From Pseudocolwellia agarivorans (GTDB lineage Bacteria; Pseudomonadota; Gammaproteobacteria; Enterobacterales; Alteromonadaceae), in the NCBI RefSeq assembly GCF_002000085.1, contig NZ_MUZU01000003.1:1-64000 (forward strand): DNA of 64,000 bases, in the 5' to 3' direction. Shown piece after piece: positions 45,552 to 55,581 of this stretch. Below the pieces are notes generated by a model. It ran no database searches and was not told where the DNA came from. It saw only the letters and a list, made by a program, of their open reading frames with translations. The translations under genes and the position numbers were made by a program. Position 1 is the stretch's first letter; each line of letters opens with the position of its first letter.

Positions 45552-46927
45552 TCGGCTCAATAACCCGTTATTTATCTTCTATTGGTGTAAAACTTTTTTT
45601 ATGGTTTTGGCTAATCATTGTTATATCCGTTTCATCAACAAGTTTTATCTCACACCAATTAGCACAAGAGGTAATTATCCTTCCTCCTTTAGCATCAGAT
45701 ATAAAAAAGCTAAAATCGACCACGGCTAAAATCTCAAAGAATACACCTAAAAATATTCAAAAATTTATTCAACAAGCCCATTTCAGTCAAAATTCATTTT
45801 TTGTAATTAAAAATATTCAAAATAATAATATCTACCCACAACCCGAAAAATTTAATGATGCAACAGACTATATAAAAAAAAGTACGTTTAACAATCTGAC
45901 CACGATTAAATTACCCGATAGTCGAATAACTGGGCCTATAAAAATTTCAGCTCAACAAACAAAATATCTTCTCTTTATTGTTCATAAAAATAAGAGAAGT
46001 ATTCATATGGTTTTAAAACAACTTCCATATTGGTTACTAATAAGTATACCTGTAATTATCAGCTTTATTCTTTGTTGGTTTTTAGCAAAAACATTAAGTA
46101 AACCTATTTCACAAATGAAAAAGGTAGCGAATCAATTTGGTAACGGTAATTTAGCAATTAGACTCGAAGAAAATTGTCAACGCAGCGATGAAATAGGTGA
46201 TTTAGCTCGAACATTTAATAACATGGCTGATAAAATACAAAGTAATGTTGAAGCTCATCAACGTTTACTTGGAGATATGTCACATGAATTACGTTCTCCA
46301 ATGACAAGACTACAAGTTGCTTTAGCCTTAGCAGATAAATCTAAAGATCAACCAGAGACGCTGAACAAGCATATATTAAGATGCGAAAAAGAAGTAGAAA
46401 ACCTAGATAACATGCTTTCAGATGTATTATCTTTATCTCGGTTAGAAAGTTCGATGCACCATATTCATTTCGATAAAGTAAAATTATCTGACATTTTAAT
46501 TCCTCTTATTGAAGATAACCAGTACCTTGCCGAAGACAAAAACATTGCAATAACCTCTAAACTCTTAGACGAGTGTTTTATCGAAGCAGATCCCCAATTA
46601 CTCTCCAGTGCTTTTAATAACGTATTGCTTAATGCCGTAAAATATAGCCCTGAAAACAGTAAAATTACGGTACAAATGAAATTAGTTGATAATACTGTAC
46701 TCGTGAGTATTTCAGACCAAGGAAGTGGAGTTCCTGAACATACTACTGAATCATTATTTACTCCATTTTTTAGAACATCAACAGCTCGAGAACGTAAAAC
46801 AGGTGGTACAGGTCTTGGTTTAGCCATATCAAAGCAAGCCGTATTAATTCATCATGGAGAAATTTCAGCCCAAAATAATGAAACAGATGGGTTAACCGTC
46901 ACCATTTCATTACCTTTGTTAGCATAA
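45548..46927 (+). CDS. cpxA: CpxA-like sensor histidine kinase
   Basis: Inner-membrane sensor kinase of envelope stress. The 459 residues have membrane segments at about 12-34 and 160-183 around a periplasmic sensor of about 125 residues. A HAMP domain (KPISQMKKVANQFGNGNLAI) precedes the H-box GDMSHELRSPMTRL and the ATPase domain with N-box FNNVLLNAVKYS, DQGSGVPE and TGGTGLGLAIS. It begins MIGSITRYLSSIGVKLFLWF, like E. coli CpxA (MIGSLTARIF). Coupled to cpxR by ATGA. The BlaI/M56 pair lies immediately upstream, suggesting joint envelope sensing, though a 275-nt gap separates the units. Confidence 0.88.
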   Translation: MIGSITRYLSSIGVKLFLWFWLIIVISVSSTSFISHQLAQEVIILPPLASDIKKLKSTTAKISKNTPKNIQKFIQQAHFSQNSFFVIKNIQNNNIYPQPEKFNDATDYIKKSTFNNLTTIKLPDSRITGPIKISAQQTKYLLFIVHKNKRSIHMVLKQLPYWLLISIPVIISFILCWFLAKTLSKPISQMKKVANQFGNGNLAIRLEENCQRSDEIGDLARTFNNMADKIQSNVEAHQRLLGDMSHELRSPMTRLQVALALADKSKDQPETLNKHILRCEKEVENLDNMLSDVLSLSRLESSMHHIHFDKVKLSDILIPLIEDNQYLAEDKNIAITSKLLDECFIEADPQLLSSAFNNVLLNAVKYSPENSKITVQMKLVDNTVLVSISDQGSGVPEHTTESLFTPFFRTSTARERKTGGTGLGLAISKQAVLIHHGEISAQNNETDGLTVTISLPLLA

Positions 46928-46979
46928 AATAATACCTATAAAATGATAACTCTCAAAAAAATTACGAGAAAATAATACA

Positions 46980-47927
46980 ATGCAAAATGAGCTAAAAGAA
47001 TTTTGGTCTCAAGGTGAATTTCAGAGTTTTACAGGAAAAAATGCCATAACCATTCGTTATGCTCATTTTAGTAACAAAACAGGTTCACCTACAGTTGTTA
47101 TTTCTTCAGGGCGTTCTGAAAGTTATTTAAAATACAAAGATATTATTTTTGAGCTTCATCAACAAGGTTATAGTATTTTTATTTTAGATCATCGAGGTCA
47201 AGGGCTTTCACAACGTATGCTATCGAATACCCATAAAGGCTACGTGGAACATTTTGATGATTACGCTCATGATTTACACCAATTCATAACCTCAATTGTC
47301 AACCCAAAATCAACAAATTCTCTTCCTTATTTATTAGCTCACTCCATGGGCTGTGCAATATCATTAAGAATGTTTCAACTTTTTCCTCAAGTGGTAAAAA
47401 AGGCAGCTTTACTTTCCCCTATGATTGCTATAAATACAGGTGTGCTACCTCACTTTCTTGCGCCTTTTATCGTAAATATAGGTAGAGTAATTAATCACAT
47501 ATTTTCAAATGAGCCTTGGTTCTTTATAGGGCTATCAGCATATAAAGCTAAACCCTTTCATAATAATCAACTTACTCACTGTAAAAAACGTTATAAAAGT
47601 ACAATTAATTTATACGAAGAAAACACAAATATTCAACTCGGTGGAGTTACTTTCCATTGGCTTAGTGAAGCACTTAAAGCAGAGCATAATATTTTCTCAG
47701 ATTTAAATAAAATCCATACACCTTTATGTGTATTTCAGGCAGCTAATGACAATATTGTAGATAACAAAAAACAAAATATATTTTGCGATGAATTAAATCA
47801 GCTCGCCCCTCACTTAAGTGCCAAATCGCCTATAATTATTGAAGGGGCTTGGCATGAGTTACTATTTGAAACAGACGAAATAAGAACTAAAGCACTCACA
47901 AGAGCACTACAGTTTTTGGAATATTAA
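46980..47927 (+). CDS. pldB: Lysophospholipase L2-like alpha/beta hydrolase
   Basis: Serine hydrolase expected to cleave lysophospholipids at the inner membrane. The 315 residues have the nucleophile elbow AHSMGCAIS near residue 121, the preceding DHRGQGLSQR oxyanion/cap region, and His near the C-terminus in GAWHELLFE. It matches E. coli PldB in length (340) and in motifs such as SSGRSESYLKY. It starts 52 nt after cpxA and converges on fieF, with overlapping stop codons. Confidence 0.9.
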   Translation: MQNELKEFWSQGEFQSFTGKNAITIRYAHFSNKTGSPTVVISSGRSESYLKYKDIIFELHQQGYSIFILDHRGQGLSQRMLSNTHKGYVEHFDDYAHDLHQFITSIVNPKSTNSLPYLLAHSMGCAISLRMFQLFPQVVKKAALLSPMIAINTGVLPHFLAPFIVNIGRVINHIFSNEPWFFIGLSAYKAKPFHNNQLTHCKKRYKSTINLYEENTNIQLGGVTFHWLSEALKAEHNIFSDLNKIHTPLCVFQAANDNIVDNKKQNIFCDELNQLAPHLSAKSPIIIEGAWHELLFETDEIRTKALTRALQFLEY

Positions 47928-48811
47928 ACGACTGATTTAGGATCATGATGAATGAAAACTTCACACGGTGATAACTCTTCCTCAATTTCTTTTTCAATTA
48001 ACTCCCCTATCGCATGCGCTTCAAATAAAGATAAGTTATCATCTAGCTCTAAATGAAATTGAATAAACTTTACAGGCCCTGCTTGTCGAGTTCTTAGGTC
48101 ATGCAAGCCATGCGTTTTTTTATGATTAACAACAATATTCGTAATAATATTTTGTTCATCTTCTGTAAGTTCGTGATCCATTAAGTGATATACACTTAAC
48201 CATACTATTTTTCCCGCTCCCCATAATAAAAATAACCCAACTAAAATAGTAAAAAAGCCATCTGCATTTTTCCAGATGCCTTGGCTTAAAAATAAGGCTA
48301 ATAACACCCCTATATTGAGAATTAAATCAGATTGGTAATGAAGAGCATCAGCACTTATAGCAACAGATTGTGTTTTCTTAATAACTATTTTTTGGATAAC
48401 GACTAAGCCCAGCGTCACAATAATGGCCACAATAGTCACTCCTATCCCAACGTCTGAGCGAATTATCGCTTGTGGTGTAATCATGCGTCCTACACCATGA
48501 AAAACAAGTAACAAAGCGGACCCCATAACAAAAGCTGATTGTACGAGACCAGCTAAGCTTTCCGCTTTCCCATGGCCAAATCTATGCTCATTATCGGCAG
48601 GAGCAAGTGCATAACGCAGAATAACCACATTCATTAGAGAGGCAAAAAGATCCAATAAAGAATCGGTTGTTGACGCTAACATAGCACTGGCATCAGTAAT
48701 GAACCAAGCGTATAGCTTTATAACAACAAGTAGTAATGCAGCACTTGTTGCACTGTATGCTGCAATTTTCACTAAAGTATTATACTTTTTGTCGTGAGTT
48801 ACTGTATCCAA
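47924..48811 (-). CDS. fieF: Cation-efflux (CDF) transporter FieF
   Basis: Proton-coupled exporter of Zn2+ and Fe2+ in the inner membrane. The 295 residues have six predicted membrane helices. The metal-site residues are DSLLDLF (Asp-x3-Asp, about 45-49) in helix 2 and HYQSD (His-x3-Asp) in helix 5. The family motif RFGHGKAESLAGL follows helix 2. A cytoplasmic C-terminal domain with conserved His and Asp (QFHLELD; IHHDP) ends it. Matches E. coli FieF (300). Monocistronic, divergent from trmL. Confidence 0.94.
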   Translation of the reverse strand: MDTVTHDKKYNTLVKIAAYSATSAALLLVVIKLYAWFITDASAMLASTTDSLLDLFASLMNVVILRYALAPADNEHRFGHGKAESLAGLVQSAFVMGSALLLVFHGVGRMITPQAIIRSDVGIGVTIVAIIVTLGLVVIQKIVIKKTQSVAISADALHYQSDLILNIGVLLALFLSQGIWKNADGFFTILVGLFLLWGAGKIVWLSVYHLMDHELTEDEQNIITNIVVNHKKTHGLHDLRTRQAGPVKFIQFHLELDDNLSLFEAHAIGELIEKEIEEELSPCEVFIHHDPKSVV

Positions 48812-48951
48812 AATAAGTCCCTACTTATTGACCTAAACACTTAATTATCAATTAATATACCTTAAAAAGTCGGTACCAAAATTAAATATCTTTTAGCAAG
48901 GCGACTAAGATGCGTATAATTAATATATTAGACAAAATAAAGAGTTTTAGC

Positions 48952-49416
48952 ATGTTAGACGTTGTACTTTTTCAACCTCAAATCCCACCTAATACTGGGA
49001 ATATTATTCGCTTATGCGCAAATTCAGGTTTCAGATTGCACTTAATTGAGCCTTTGGGGTTTGATTTTGATGATAAAAAATTAAAACGCGCAGGTTTAGA
49101 CTACCACGAATTTGCAGCAACTAAACGCCACGCAAATTTTGATAAATTTTTAGCTGCAGAAAAACCTAAACGAATATTAGCAATAACGACTAAAACCGAT
49201 AACTATTATGGCGATGTAAAATTTACTGAAGGTGATTATTTACTTTTTGGTTCTGAAACGAGTGGGTTACCAGAAGAAGTGAGGCAGCAAATACCGGATG
49301 AAAATAAAATACGTATTCCCATGTTAAAAGGTAGTAGGAGTATGAACCTATCGAATGCAACAGCAGTAATCGTATACGATGCTTGGAGACAACTAGGCTT
49401 CCCTAATGCAGTATAG
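48952..49416 (+). CDS. trmL: tRNA (cytidine/uridine-2'-O-)-methyltransferase TrmL
   Basis: SPOUT-fold methyltransferase that 2'-O-methylates the wobble base of two tRNA-Leu species. The start at 48952 ([20 protein letters not shown]) gives 154 residues and equals the E. coli N-terminus; a longer reading from 48910 adds 14 residues without homology. The SAM knot is visible in [11 protein letters not shown] and [17 protein letters not shown]. Convergent with gpsA, 7 nt apart at the stops. In E. coli cysE lies between gpsA and trmL; here it is absent. Confidence 0.95.
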   Translation: MLDVVLFQPQIPPNTGNIIRLCANSGFRLHLIEPLGFDFDDKKLKRAGLDYHEFAATKRHANFDKFLAAEKPKRILAITTKTDNYYGDVKFTEGDYLLFGSETSGLPEEVRQQIPDENKIRIPMLKGSRSMNLSNATAVIVYDAWRQLGFPNAV

Positions 49417-49423
49417 CTTTATA

Positions 49424-50431
49424 CTATTCGTATGTACGTTCTCGCGAAAGTAAATCAGCCGCCGCTAATTTTGCAGGTTTATCACAGTATAATACTTGAT
49501 AAACTTGCTCTACGATTGGCATTTCAACATTCATTCGTTTAGCCAACATATACACTTCATGAGTATTTCTGTAACCTTCAACCACTTGACCAATATCTTT
49601 CATAGCTTGCTCAGTATCAATACCTCTACCAAGAGCTAAGCCAAAACGTCGGTTTCTTGATTGATCATCTGTACAGGTTAATACTAAGTCACCCAACCCA
49701 GCCATTCCCATAAATGTGTTAGCTTCTGCACCAAGAGCAGTACCTAATCGAGTCATCTCAACTAACCCGCGAGTAATAAGTGCTGTTCGAGCATTAGCAC
49801 CAAAACCTATACCATCAGCCATACCTGCACCAATAGCAATAACATTTTTTACTGCTCCGCCTAGCTGGACACCAATAAAGTCATTATTACTATACACGCG
49901 AAATGTTTTTTCACAGTGAAGTAGATTGGAAATATCTTTAACAAACTCATCATCTGTGGAAGAAACAGAAATTGCGGTAGGTAATCCCATAGCCATTTCT
50001 CTGGCAAAAGTAGGGCCAGATAAAACTGCTAAAGATATCTCATCCCCCAAAACTTCACGTGCTACATCTTGCAAAAGACGACCTGAATCCGGTTCTAAAC
50101 CTTTTGTTGCCCAAGCAACACGAGAAGAACTATCAAGAAAAGGTTTGATTTGTTTGAGTGTATCCGCGAATGCATGACTTGGAACAACCACAAGAATATT
50201 AGCACTAGAACGGACAGCTTCACCTAAATCACTTTCTAAAATTAAAGTCTTAGGGAACACACAACCGGGGAGATACTTACTATTCTCTCTGGTTGTGTTC
50301 ATTTCAGTAATATGTGCGCTATCACGCGCCCACAAAGTTGTTCTGTGACCATTACGTGCTAATGATACTGCAAGAGCAGTACCATAAGAGCCAGCACCAA
50401 TAACTGAAATGCTTTTATTACGAGGTAACAT
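49424..50431 (-). CDS. gpsA: Glycerol-3-phosphate dehydrogenase [NAD(P)+]
   Basis: Makes sn-glycerol-3-phosphate from dihydroxyacetone phosphate for phospholipid synthesis. The 335 residues contain the NAD loop [13 protein letters not shown] at the N-terminus, the conserved [11 protein letters not shown] near 140, catalytic Lys in [13 protein letters not shown] near 195, and [10 protein letters not shown] near 252. It starts 5 nt after secB, the last gene of rhodanese-grxC-secB-gpsA, matching E. coli yibN-grxC-secB-gpsA. Confidence 0.97.
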   Translation of the reverse strand: MLPRNKSISVIGAGSYGTALAVSLARNGHRTTLWARDSAHITEMNTTRENSKYLPGCVFPKTLILESDLGEAVRSSANILVVVPSHAFADTLKQIKPFLDSSSRVAWATKGLEPDSGRLLQDVAREVLGDEISLAVLSGPTFAREMAMGLPTAISVSSTDDEFVKDISNLLHCEKTFRVYSNNDFIGVQLGGAVKNVIAIGAGMADGIGFGANARTALITRGLVEMTRLGTALGAEANTFMGMAGLGDLVLTCTDDQSRNRRFGLALGRGIDTEQAMKDIGQVVEGYRNTHEVYMLAKRMNVEMPIVEQVYQVLYCDKPAKLAAADLLSRERTYE

Positions 50432-50436
50432 TAAAA

Positions 50437-50943
50437 TTAATGAGTCTCAATTCCTGAAGGCGTACCTTCAGTTTCAGCAGCTTGTGCTTTTTGCTGAACA
50501 TAAGAAGCAAATAATGCTTCAAAGTTAACCGGTGCTAAATTCAGCTGAGGGAAAGAACCTCTACTTACAAGGTTAGCAACCGTTTCACGTGCATATGGAA
50601 ATAATGTAGTAGGACAAAAAGCACCAATAGCATGAGCTAACTGAGCTTCAGGTAAGTTACCAATAGTAAAAATACCCGCTTGTTGTACTTCTGCTAAAAA
50701 TGCAGTTTTTTCATTAACAATTGCAGTAACAGTTAAAGACAATACAACTTCATATGTATCTTCAGCGAGTTTGTCTGAACGAGTATCAATATCTAATTTT
50801 ACTTCAGGCTTCCAATCTTGCTGAAAAATAGCTGGAGAATTTGGCGTTTCAAATGAAACATCTTTTGTATAAACACGCTGGATTGCAAATTGAGGAGCTG
50901 ATTCAGATGTTGCTGCTTCGTTGTTTTGAATGTCATCAGACAT
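50437..50943 (-). CDS. secB: Protein-export chaperone SecB
   Basis: Tetrameric cytosolic chaperone that holds preproteins unfolded for SecA. The 168 residues contain the family segments [40 protein letters not shown] and [10 protein letters not shown]. The N-terminal extension and C-terminal tail are mildly acidic and Gln/Ala-rich. It lies 87 nt after grxC. Confidence 0.97.
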   Translation of the reverse strand: MSDDIQNNEAATSESAPQFAIQRVYTKDVSFETPNSPAIFQQDWKPEVKLDIDTRSDKLAEDTYEVVLSLTVTAIVNEKTAFLAEVQQAGIFTIGNLPEAQLAHAIGAFCPTTLFPYARETVANLVSRGSFPQLNLAPVNFEALFASYVQQKAQAAETEGTPSGIETH

Positions 50944-51030
50944 AATAAATATTTCCTATTTTAATGGTACTCAACAGCACCTAATTATTTTATTCAATAT
51001 GAACACATTATAATTTATATAATGTTAATT

Positions 51031-51285
51031 TTACTTTAGTAACTCGTCTAATTTACCACTTGTGTGTAATGCATATAAATCATCACAACCACCAATATGG
51101 TTATCACCAAAAAAGATTTGTGGAACAGTATATGCTCCATTACTACGCTCGATCATCTTAGTACGAAGATCGTTATCGCCATCAATTTTAATTTCATTAA
51201 ATGTTACATTTTTTTGTGCTAAAAGCGCTTTTGCTCTCATACAATAAGGGCATGTTACTTTAGTATAAATGTCTACAACAGGCAT
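51031..51285 (-). CDS. grxC: Glutaredoxin 3
   Basis: Glutathione-dependent disulfide reductase with the dithiol active site TCPYCMRAK near residue 11. It also has the cis-Pro TVPQIFFGDNHIGG segment and the GGCDDL glutathione contact near 65. The 84 residues match E. coli Grx3. It starts 15 nt after the rhodanese gene. Confidence 0.96.
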   Translation of the reverse strand: MPVVDIYTKVTCPYCMRAKALLAQKNVTFNEIKIDGDNDLRTKMIERSNGAYTVPQIFFGDNHIGGCDDLYALHTSGKLDELLK

Positions 51286-51300
51286 AATATCTCTACTTAT

Positions 51301-51726
51301 TTATTTTGAAACAGGTAAGCCACCACTCACCCAGGAATTCATGCCGCCTTTAAGTAAACTGGTTTTTGTGAATCCTGCTTTATACAAAGAATTCGCAACT
51401 TTAACAGCAGTTAAACCAGCAGCGCATACTACAATGATGGGTTTATCTTTATATTTTTCAAGGCTTGCAAAGTCATTCTTGTTAGCTTTTTCGCTACTTA
51501 AATGTTGTGCATCAAGAATATGCCCAGCTTTAAATTCTTTTTCTCCTCTAATATCTACAACAATACCTTCTTCTTTATTCATCAAAAAAGTAAGCTCTTG
51601 CGTGCTGATTTTTTTAACTGGAGATAGTTGAATTTTGATCGTTGTGTATATAAGTAAAAGTACAATCCCACCCCAAGCTCCACTCAATAAAGGATGATTG
51701 CTTGTAAAAGCGATAAGTTGTTCCAT
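51301..51726 (-). CDS. Membrane-anchored rhodanese-like protein (YibN type)
   Basis: Probable sulfurtransferase. The 141 residues have an N-terminal membrane anchor (about 13-30, LSGAWGGIVLLLIYTTI) and a single rhodanese domain with the active-site loop VVCAAGLTAVK near residue 95. That loop carries the catalytic Cys, which E. coli YibN replaces by Gly. Substrate unknown. First gene of the run to gpsA; it begins divergent from gpmI across 253 nt. Confidence 0.92.
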   Translation of the reverse strand: MEQLIAFTSNHPLLSGAWGGIVLLLIYTTIKIQLSPVKKISTQELTFLMNKEEGIVVDIRGEKEFKAGHILDAQHLSSEKANKNDFASLEKYKDKPIIVVCAAGLTAVKVANSLYKAGFTKTSLLKGGMNSWVSGGLPVSK

Positions 51727-51979
51727 AAAAAACCATTTTCTCTATAAATTTGCCAATAGTATACAGGCTATTAAGTTGTTGCCGCAATAAAGAATAGGAT
51801 CCGCTTGCTAGTTGTTTAAACTAACACTGATGAAAGTTAAAAAGGATTATTTTATCCGCATCAACACAAGAAATTATATCTTCGCCTTGGTATAATGTGT
51901 CACTATTCATTTTTTCGTAGCGTACCATATATAACATTTGGGCTATTGATATATAAACTCAGTTCTATAGGAAAACTTT

Positions 51980-53539
51980 ATGTCACATAAAAAATCAACT
52001 GTACTCATTATTTTAGATGGTTGGGGTTATCGAGAAAATCAAGATTCAAATGCTATCTTTCATGCTAAGACGCCTTTTATAGATAATTTAATGACAACGT
52101 GCCCAAGTATGTTAATTGAAACTTCAGGCATGGCTGTAGGTCTACCTGATGGGCAAATGGGGAATTCTGAAGTTGGGCATGTAAACTTAGGTGCTGGTCG
52201 AGTAGTTTACCAAGATTTCACTCGTATCACTAAATCCATTGCAGATAATGAATTTAATAGTAACCCAACATTATCAGCTGCGGTGAATAAAGCCGTAGAA
52301 AATGATAAAGCAGTTCATATTTTTGGTTTACTTTCTCCAGGTGGAGTACATAGCCATGACGAACATATTATGGCCATGATAGAACTTGCTAAAGAAAAAG
52401 GTGCCAAAAAGGTCTACCTTCATGCATTTTTAGATGGTAGAGACACCCCGCCACGTAGTGCTGAATCACCAATAACTAAAGCACAAAATAAATTTGAAGA
52501 ATTATTTTCTGATCCTGACTCCACAGGACAAATTGCTTCAATTATTGGTCGTTATTACGCGATGGATAGAGATCAACGCTGGGATCGTGTTGAGAAGGCA
52601 TACAACTTAATAGTTGATGGCGAAGGCGAATACCAATTTAACAATGCTATTGATGCACTAAATGCCGCATACGAAAGAGATGAAAACGACGAATTTGTTG
52701 ATGCTTCTGCTATTTTAGATGCTGATGGTAATACAATAAAAGTAAACGATGGCGACTCACTCATTTTTATGAATTTTAGAGCTGATAGAGCAAGACAATT
52801 TAGCCGTTGTTTTACAGAGAAAAACTTTGAAGGCTTTACTCGTAATAGAACTCCTGAATTATCTAGCTTTGTTACGCTTACCCAATATGCTGATGACATT
52901 GACGCAGCTAATGCCTTTCCTCCAGTAGCATTAAATAATGTTATGGGTGAATGGCTAGAAAAAAACAATAAAACCCAATTGCGTATTTCTGAAACAGAAA
53001 AGTATGCACACGTTACATTTTTCTTTAGTGGTGGCCGAGAAGATGAATTTACGGGCGAAAAGCGTATTTTAGTTCCGTCTCCTTCTGTAGCAACTTATGA
53101 TTTACAGCCAGAAATGAATTCCAAACTATTAACAGATGAATTAGTAGCTGCGATTAAAAGTGGCGAGTACGACTTTATTGTTTGTAATTATCCAAATGGT
53201 GACATGGTAGGTCATACAGGTGACTTTGATGCTGCAGTAAAAGCTTGTGAAGCTGTTGATGGCGCAATTAAACAAGTTGTAGAAGCGGTAAGAGCAACAG
53301 GCAGCGAATGTTTAATTACAGCGGATCACGGTAATGCAGAACAAATGCTTGATCCAATTACTGGTCAAGCTCATACCGCACATACTTGTGAGCCTGTCCC
53401 ATTAATTTATGTTGGTAGAGAAGCAACTCCTGCAGAAACAGGTACATTAAGTGATATTTCGCCTACTATTTTAAAACTAATGGGATTACCTCAACCTGAA
53501 GAAATGACAGGCTTCATATTAATGAATTTAAAAGATTAA
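51980..53539 (+). CDS. gpmI: Phosphoglycerate mutase, cofactor-independent
   Basis: Interconverts 3- and 2-phosphoglycerate in glycolysis using two Mn2+ ions. The 519 residues have the N-terminal metal Asp in [10 protein letters not shown], the nucleophile Ser in [16 protein letters not shown] near residue 65, the DGRDTPPRS loop near 155, and the C-terminal metal motif [10 protein letters not shown]. Length matches E. coli (514). It is followed 9 nt later by envC, as in E. coli gpmM-envC-yibQ. Confidence 0.97.
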   Translation: MSHKKSTVLIILDGWGYRENQDSNAIFHAKTPFIDNLMTTCPSMLIETSGMAVGLPDGQMGNSEVGHVNLGAGRVVYQDFTRITKSIADNEFNSNPTLSAAVNKAVENDKAVHIFGLLSPGGVHSHDEHIMAMIELAKEKGAKKVYLHAFLDGRDTPPRSAESPITKAQNKFEELFSDPDSTGQIASIIGRYYAMDRDQRWDRVEKAYNLIVDGEGEYQFNNAIDALNAAYERDENDEFVDASAILDADGNTIKVNDGDSLIFMNFRADRARQFSRCFTEKNFEGFTRNRTPELSSFVTLTQYADDIDAANAFPPVALNNVMGEWLEKNNKTQLRISETEKYAHVTFFFSGGREDEFTGEKRILVPSPSVATYDLQPEMNSKLLTDELVAAIKSGEYDFIVCNYPNGDMVGHTGDFDAAVKACEAVDGAIKQVVEAVRATGSECLITADHGNAEQMLDPITGQAHTAHTCEPVPLIYVGREATPAETGTLSDISPTILKLMGLPQPEEMTGFILMNLKD

Positions 53540-53548
53540 TATTTATTA

Positions 53549-54700
53549 ATGAAGTTTCTTCATTTTATTAAAATCACGATAAGATTATGCACATTACTTT
53601 GTGTGTTTTCTTTATCGTGTTTAGCTACCCCTTTTTTAGATAATCAATCATCTACAAACAAAAAATTAAAAGATGTTAAATCTGAAATTTCTAACGCACA
53701 ATCAGCACTTAATGACGTCTTAAAAAAAAGAACGCGCCTGGAAAATCAACTCAAAGAGAGTGATATTGCAATTTCATCAATCACACAAAAAATACAAGAA
53801 AATACAAATAACAAAAAGATTATTCAAAATAAATTAACAGAACTTGAAAAAAACAAAAGTACATTAATTACAAGTAAAGCACTTCAAGAAAAATTACTAG
53901 CAAAACAGCTAAGAGCTGCATATTCAGCAGGACATCATGACTATATAAAATTACTTCTCAACCAAAAGAACCCTGCAACCATTCAACGTACTATTACTCA
54001 CTATCAATATGTTAACAATGCTCGAATTAAAGAAATAGAAAATTTTAAAAAGACAATAGATGAACTTATTCTTGTAGAAGAGAAACATAAAAAACAATCA
54101 ATCGCATTAGATACAATTACAAATGAACTTGCTATCAATAAAAAATCGCTAGAACAAAACAAAGAAAAAAGAACAAGCACTTTAACACTTATAAAAAAAG
54201 AACAATTAACTAAACAACAACAGTTAGACAAATTGATTTCCGAAGAAAAAAGCTTAAAAGATACGTTAAACAAACTTGAGCTATTAGCCAAAGCGAGTAA
54301 AAATTTAGACGGGCTTGCTAAATTAAAAAGAAAATTAAAATGGCCTGTATCTGGACGTATTACCCACAATTTTGGCACCCAAAAACATGGTTATATTAAG
54401 TGGAAAGGTGTATTAATAAAGGCAACGCTTGGTAAACAAATAAAGTCTATATATAACGGTAAAGTGTTATTTTCTGATTGGTTAAAAGGTTACGGACTAG
54501 TAACTATTATTGATCATGGCAAAGGCTACATGAGCTTATATGGGTATAATCAAACCTTACTCAAAAAAGTAGGTGACTACGTAGAGCAAGGTGAACCTAT
54601 TGCATTAGCGGGACAAAGTGGAGGGCAATCTCAGCCAGGACTCTATTTTGAAATTCGTCATGCAGGGCAAGCCCAAAACCCCAAATTATGGTGTAGGTAA
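53549..54700 (+). CDS. envC: Murein hydrolase activator EnvC
   Basis: Periplasmic activator of septal amidases AmiA/AmiB, recruited by FtsEX. The 383 residues have a signal peptide (about 1-26), a long coiled coil (about 35-255, rich in Lys, Glu and Gln), and a LytM domain. The LytM domain is degenerate: the HxxxD and HxH zinc motifs of active endopeptidases are replaced (HNFGTQKHGY; MSLYGYNQ), as in E. coli EnvC. It ends YFEIRHAGQAQNP. The cognate AmiB is at 32207-33529. Confidence 0.95.
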   Translation: MKFLHFIKITIRLCTLLCVFSLSCLATPFLDNQSSTNKKLKDVKSEISNAQSALNDVLKKRTRLENQLKESDIAISSITQKIQENTNNKKIIQNKLTELEKNKSTLITSKALQEKLLAKQLRAAYSAGHHDYIKLLLNQKNPATIQRTITHYQYVNNARIKEIENFKKTIDELILVEEKHKKQSIALDTITNELAINKKSLEQNKEKRTSTLTLIKKEQLTKQQQLDKLISEEKSLKDTLNKLELLAKASKNLDGLAKLKRKLKWPVSGRITHNFGTQKHGYIKWKGVLIKATLGKQIKSIYNGKVLFSDWLKGYGLVTIIDHGKGYMSLYGYNQTLLKKVGDYVEQGEPIALAGQSGGQSQPGLYFEIRHAGQAQNPKLWCR

Positions 54701-54796
54701 ACTAAAAACACGTTAAATACTAATATTTCAATTCGATTTACAAAGCGTAAAATGTTAATCTTCACGCCCATTAACTAACCACCTCAGACTTTTATC

Positions 54797-55543
54797 TTGC
54801 GTATATTTCTCTTACTCATTTTCAGTATTACTTCTTATTCGTCTATTGCAGTTCAAGATAAAATTGCCATTATTATTGATGATATTGGATACCGAAAAAC
54901 AGATGTTAATGTATTAAACCTTCCTCCTAATGTTACATTATCTATTTTACCTCATACGCCGTACGGAAAAGACCTCGCAGAGCAAGGTTTTTTAGATAAG
55001 CATGAAATCATGCTGCATATTCCTATGGAAGCTGAAAATGGAAAATTTTTAGGCCCTGGTGGCTTAACAAGCCATATGAATGAAATGGCGATCCGTACAA
55101 ACCTAAAAGAAGCATTTGCAGAAATTCCCTTTGCTATTGGTATTAACAATCACATGGGAAGTTTACTCACTGCGTTACATCAACCTATGTCATGGGTAAT
55201 GAAATTTATTAAAGAACAAAATGTTATTTTTATCGACAGTGCAACATCATCACATAGCAAAGCGGCTTCAATAGCCAAAAAGCTTGGGATACCAACTCGG
55301 CAAAGAGATATTTTTTTAGATAATGATCTTGAATATAACTACATAGCGAAACAGTTTTCGTTACTTATAAAACAAGCTAAAAAGCATGGCATAGCAATTG
55401 CCATAGCTCACCCTCATCCCGAAAGTATAGAATCAATCAATAAATTATTACCACAATTAGCAGAAGAAAATATTAAACTAGTTTCTATATCTCAGTTATT
55501 TAATCAAAAAAAAATAGTAAAAAGCAAACAGCTCACTGATTAA
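54797..55543 (+). CDS. yibQ: Divergent polysaccharide deacetylase (YibQ family)
   Basis: Periplasmic protein of the divergent polysaccharide deacetylase family; substrate unknown. The 248 residues have a signal peptide ending about residue 18, then IAIIIDDIGYR, LHIPMEAEN, NNHMGSLLT and FIDSATSSHSKA, the conserved segments of the family. The likely start is TTG at 54797, since no ATG precedes the signal sequence; no good ribosome binding site is seen. It follows envC after 96 nt, as yibQ does in E. coli. Confidence 0.9.
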   Translation: MRIFLLLIFSITSYSSIAVQDKIAIIIDDIGYRKTDVNVLNLPPNVTLSILPHTPYGKDLAEQGFLDKHEIMLHIPMEAENGKFLGPGGLTSHMNEMAIRTNLKEAFAEIPFAIGINNHMGSLLTALHQPMSWVMKFIKEQNVIFIDSATSSHSKAASIAKKLGIPTRQRDIFLDNDLEYNYIAKQFSLLIKQAKKHGIAIAIAHPHPESIESINKLLPQLAEENIKLVSISQLFNQKKIVKSKQLTD

Positions 55544-55554
55544 CGAAATATGTA

Positions 55555-55580
55555 TTTTTGCCACTTTACTATGGTAAAAA
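55555..55580. terminator. Bidirectional terminator between yibQ and the protease gene
   Basis: TTTTTGCCA and TGGTAAAAA form a 9-bp stem with one G-U type pair around an 8-nt loop, in the 38-nt gap between converging stop codons. A/T runs flank both sides. Confidence 0.5.
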
Positions 55581-55581
55581 T

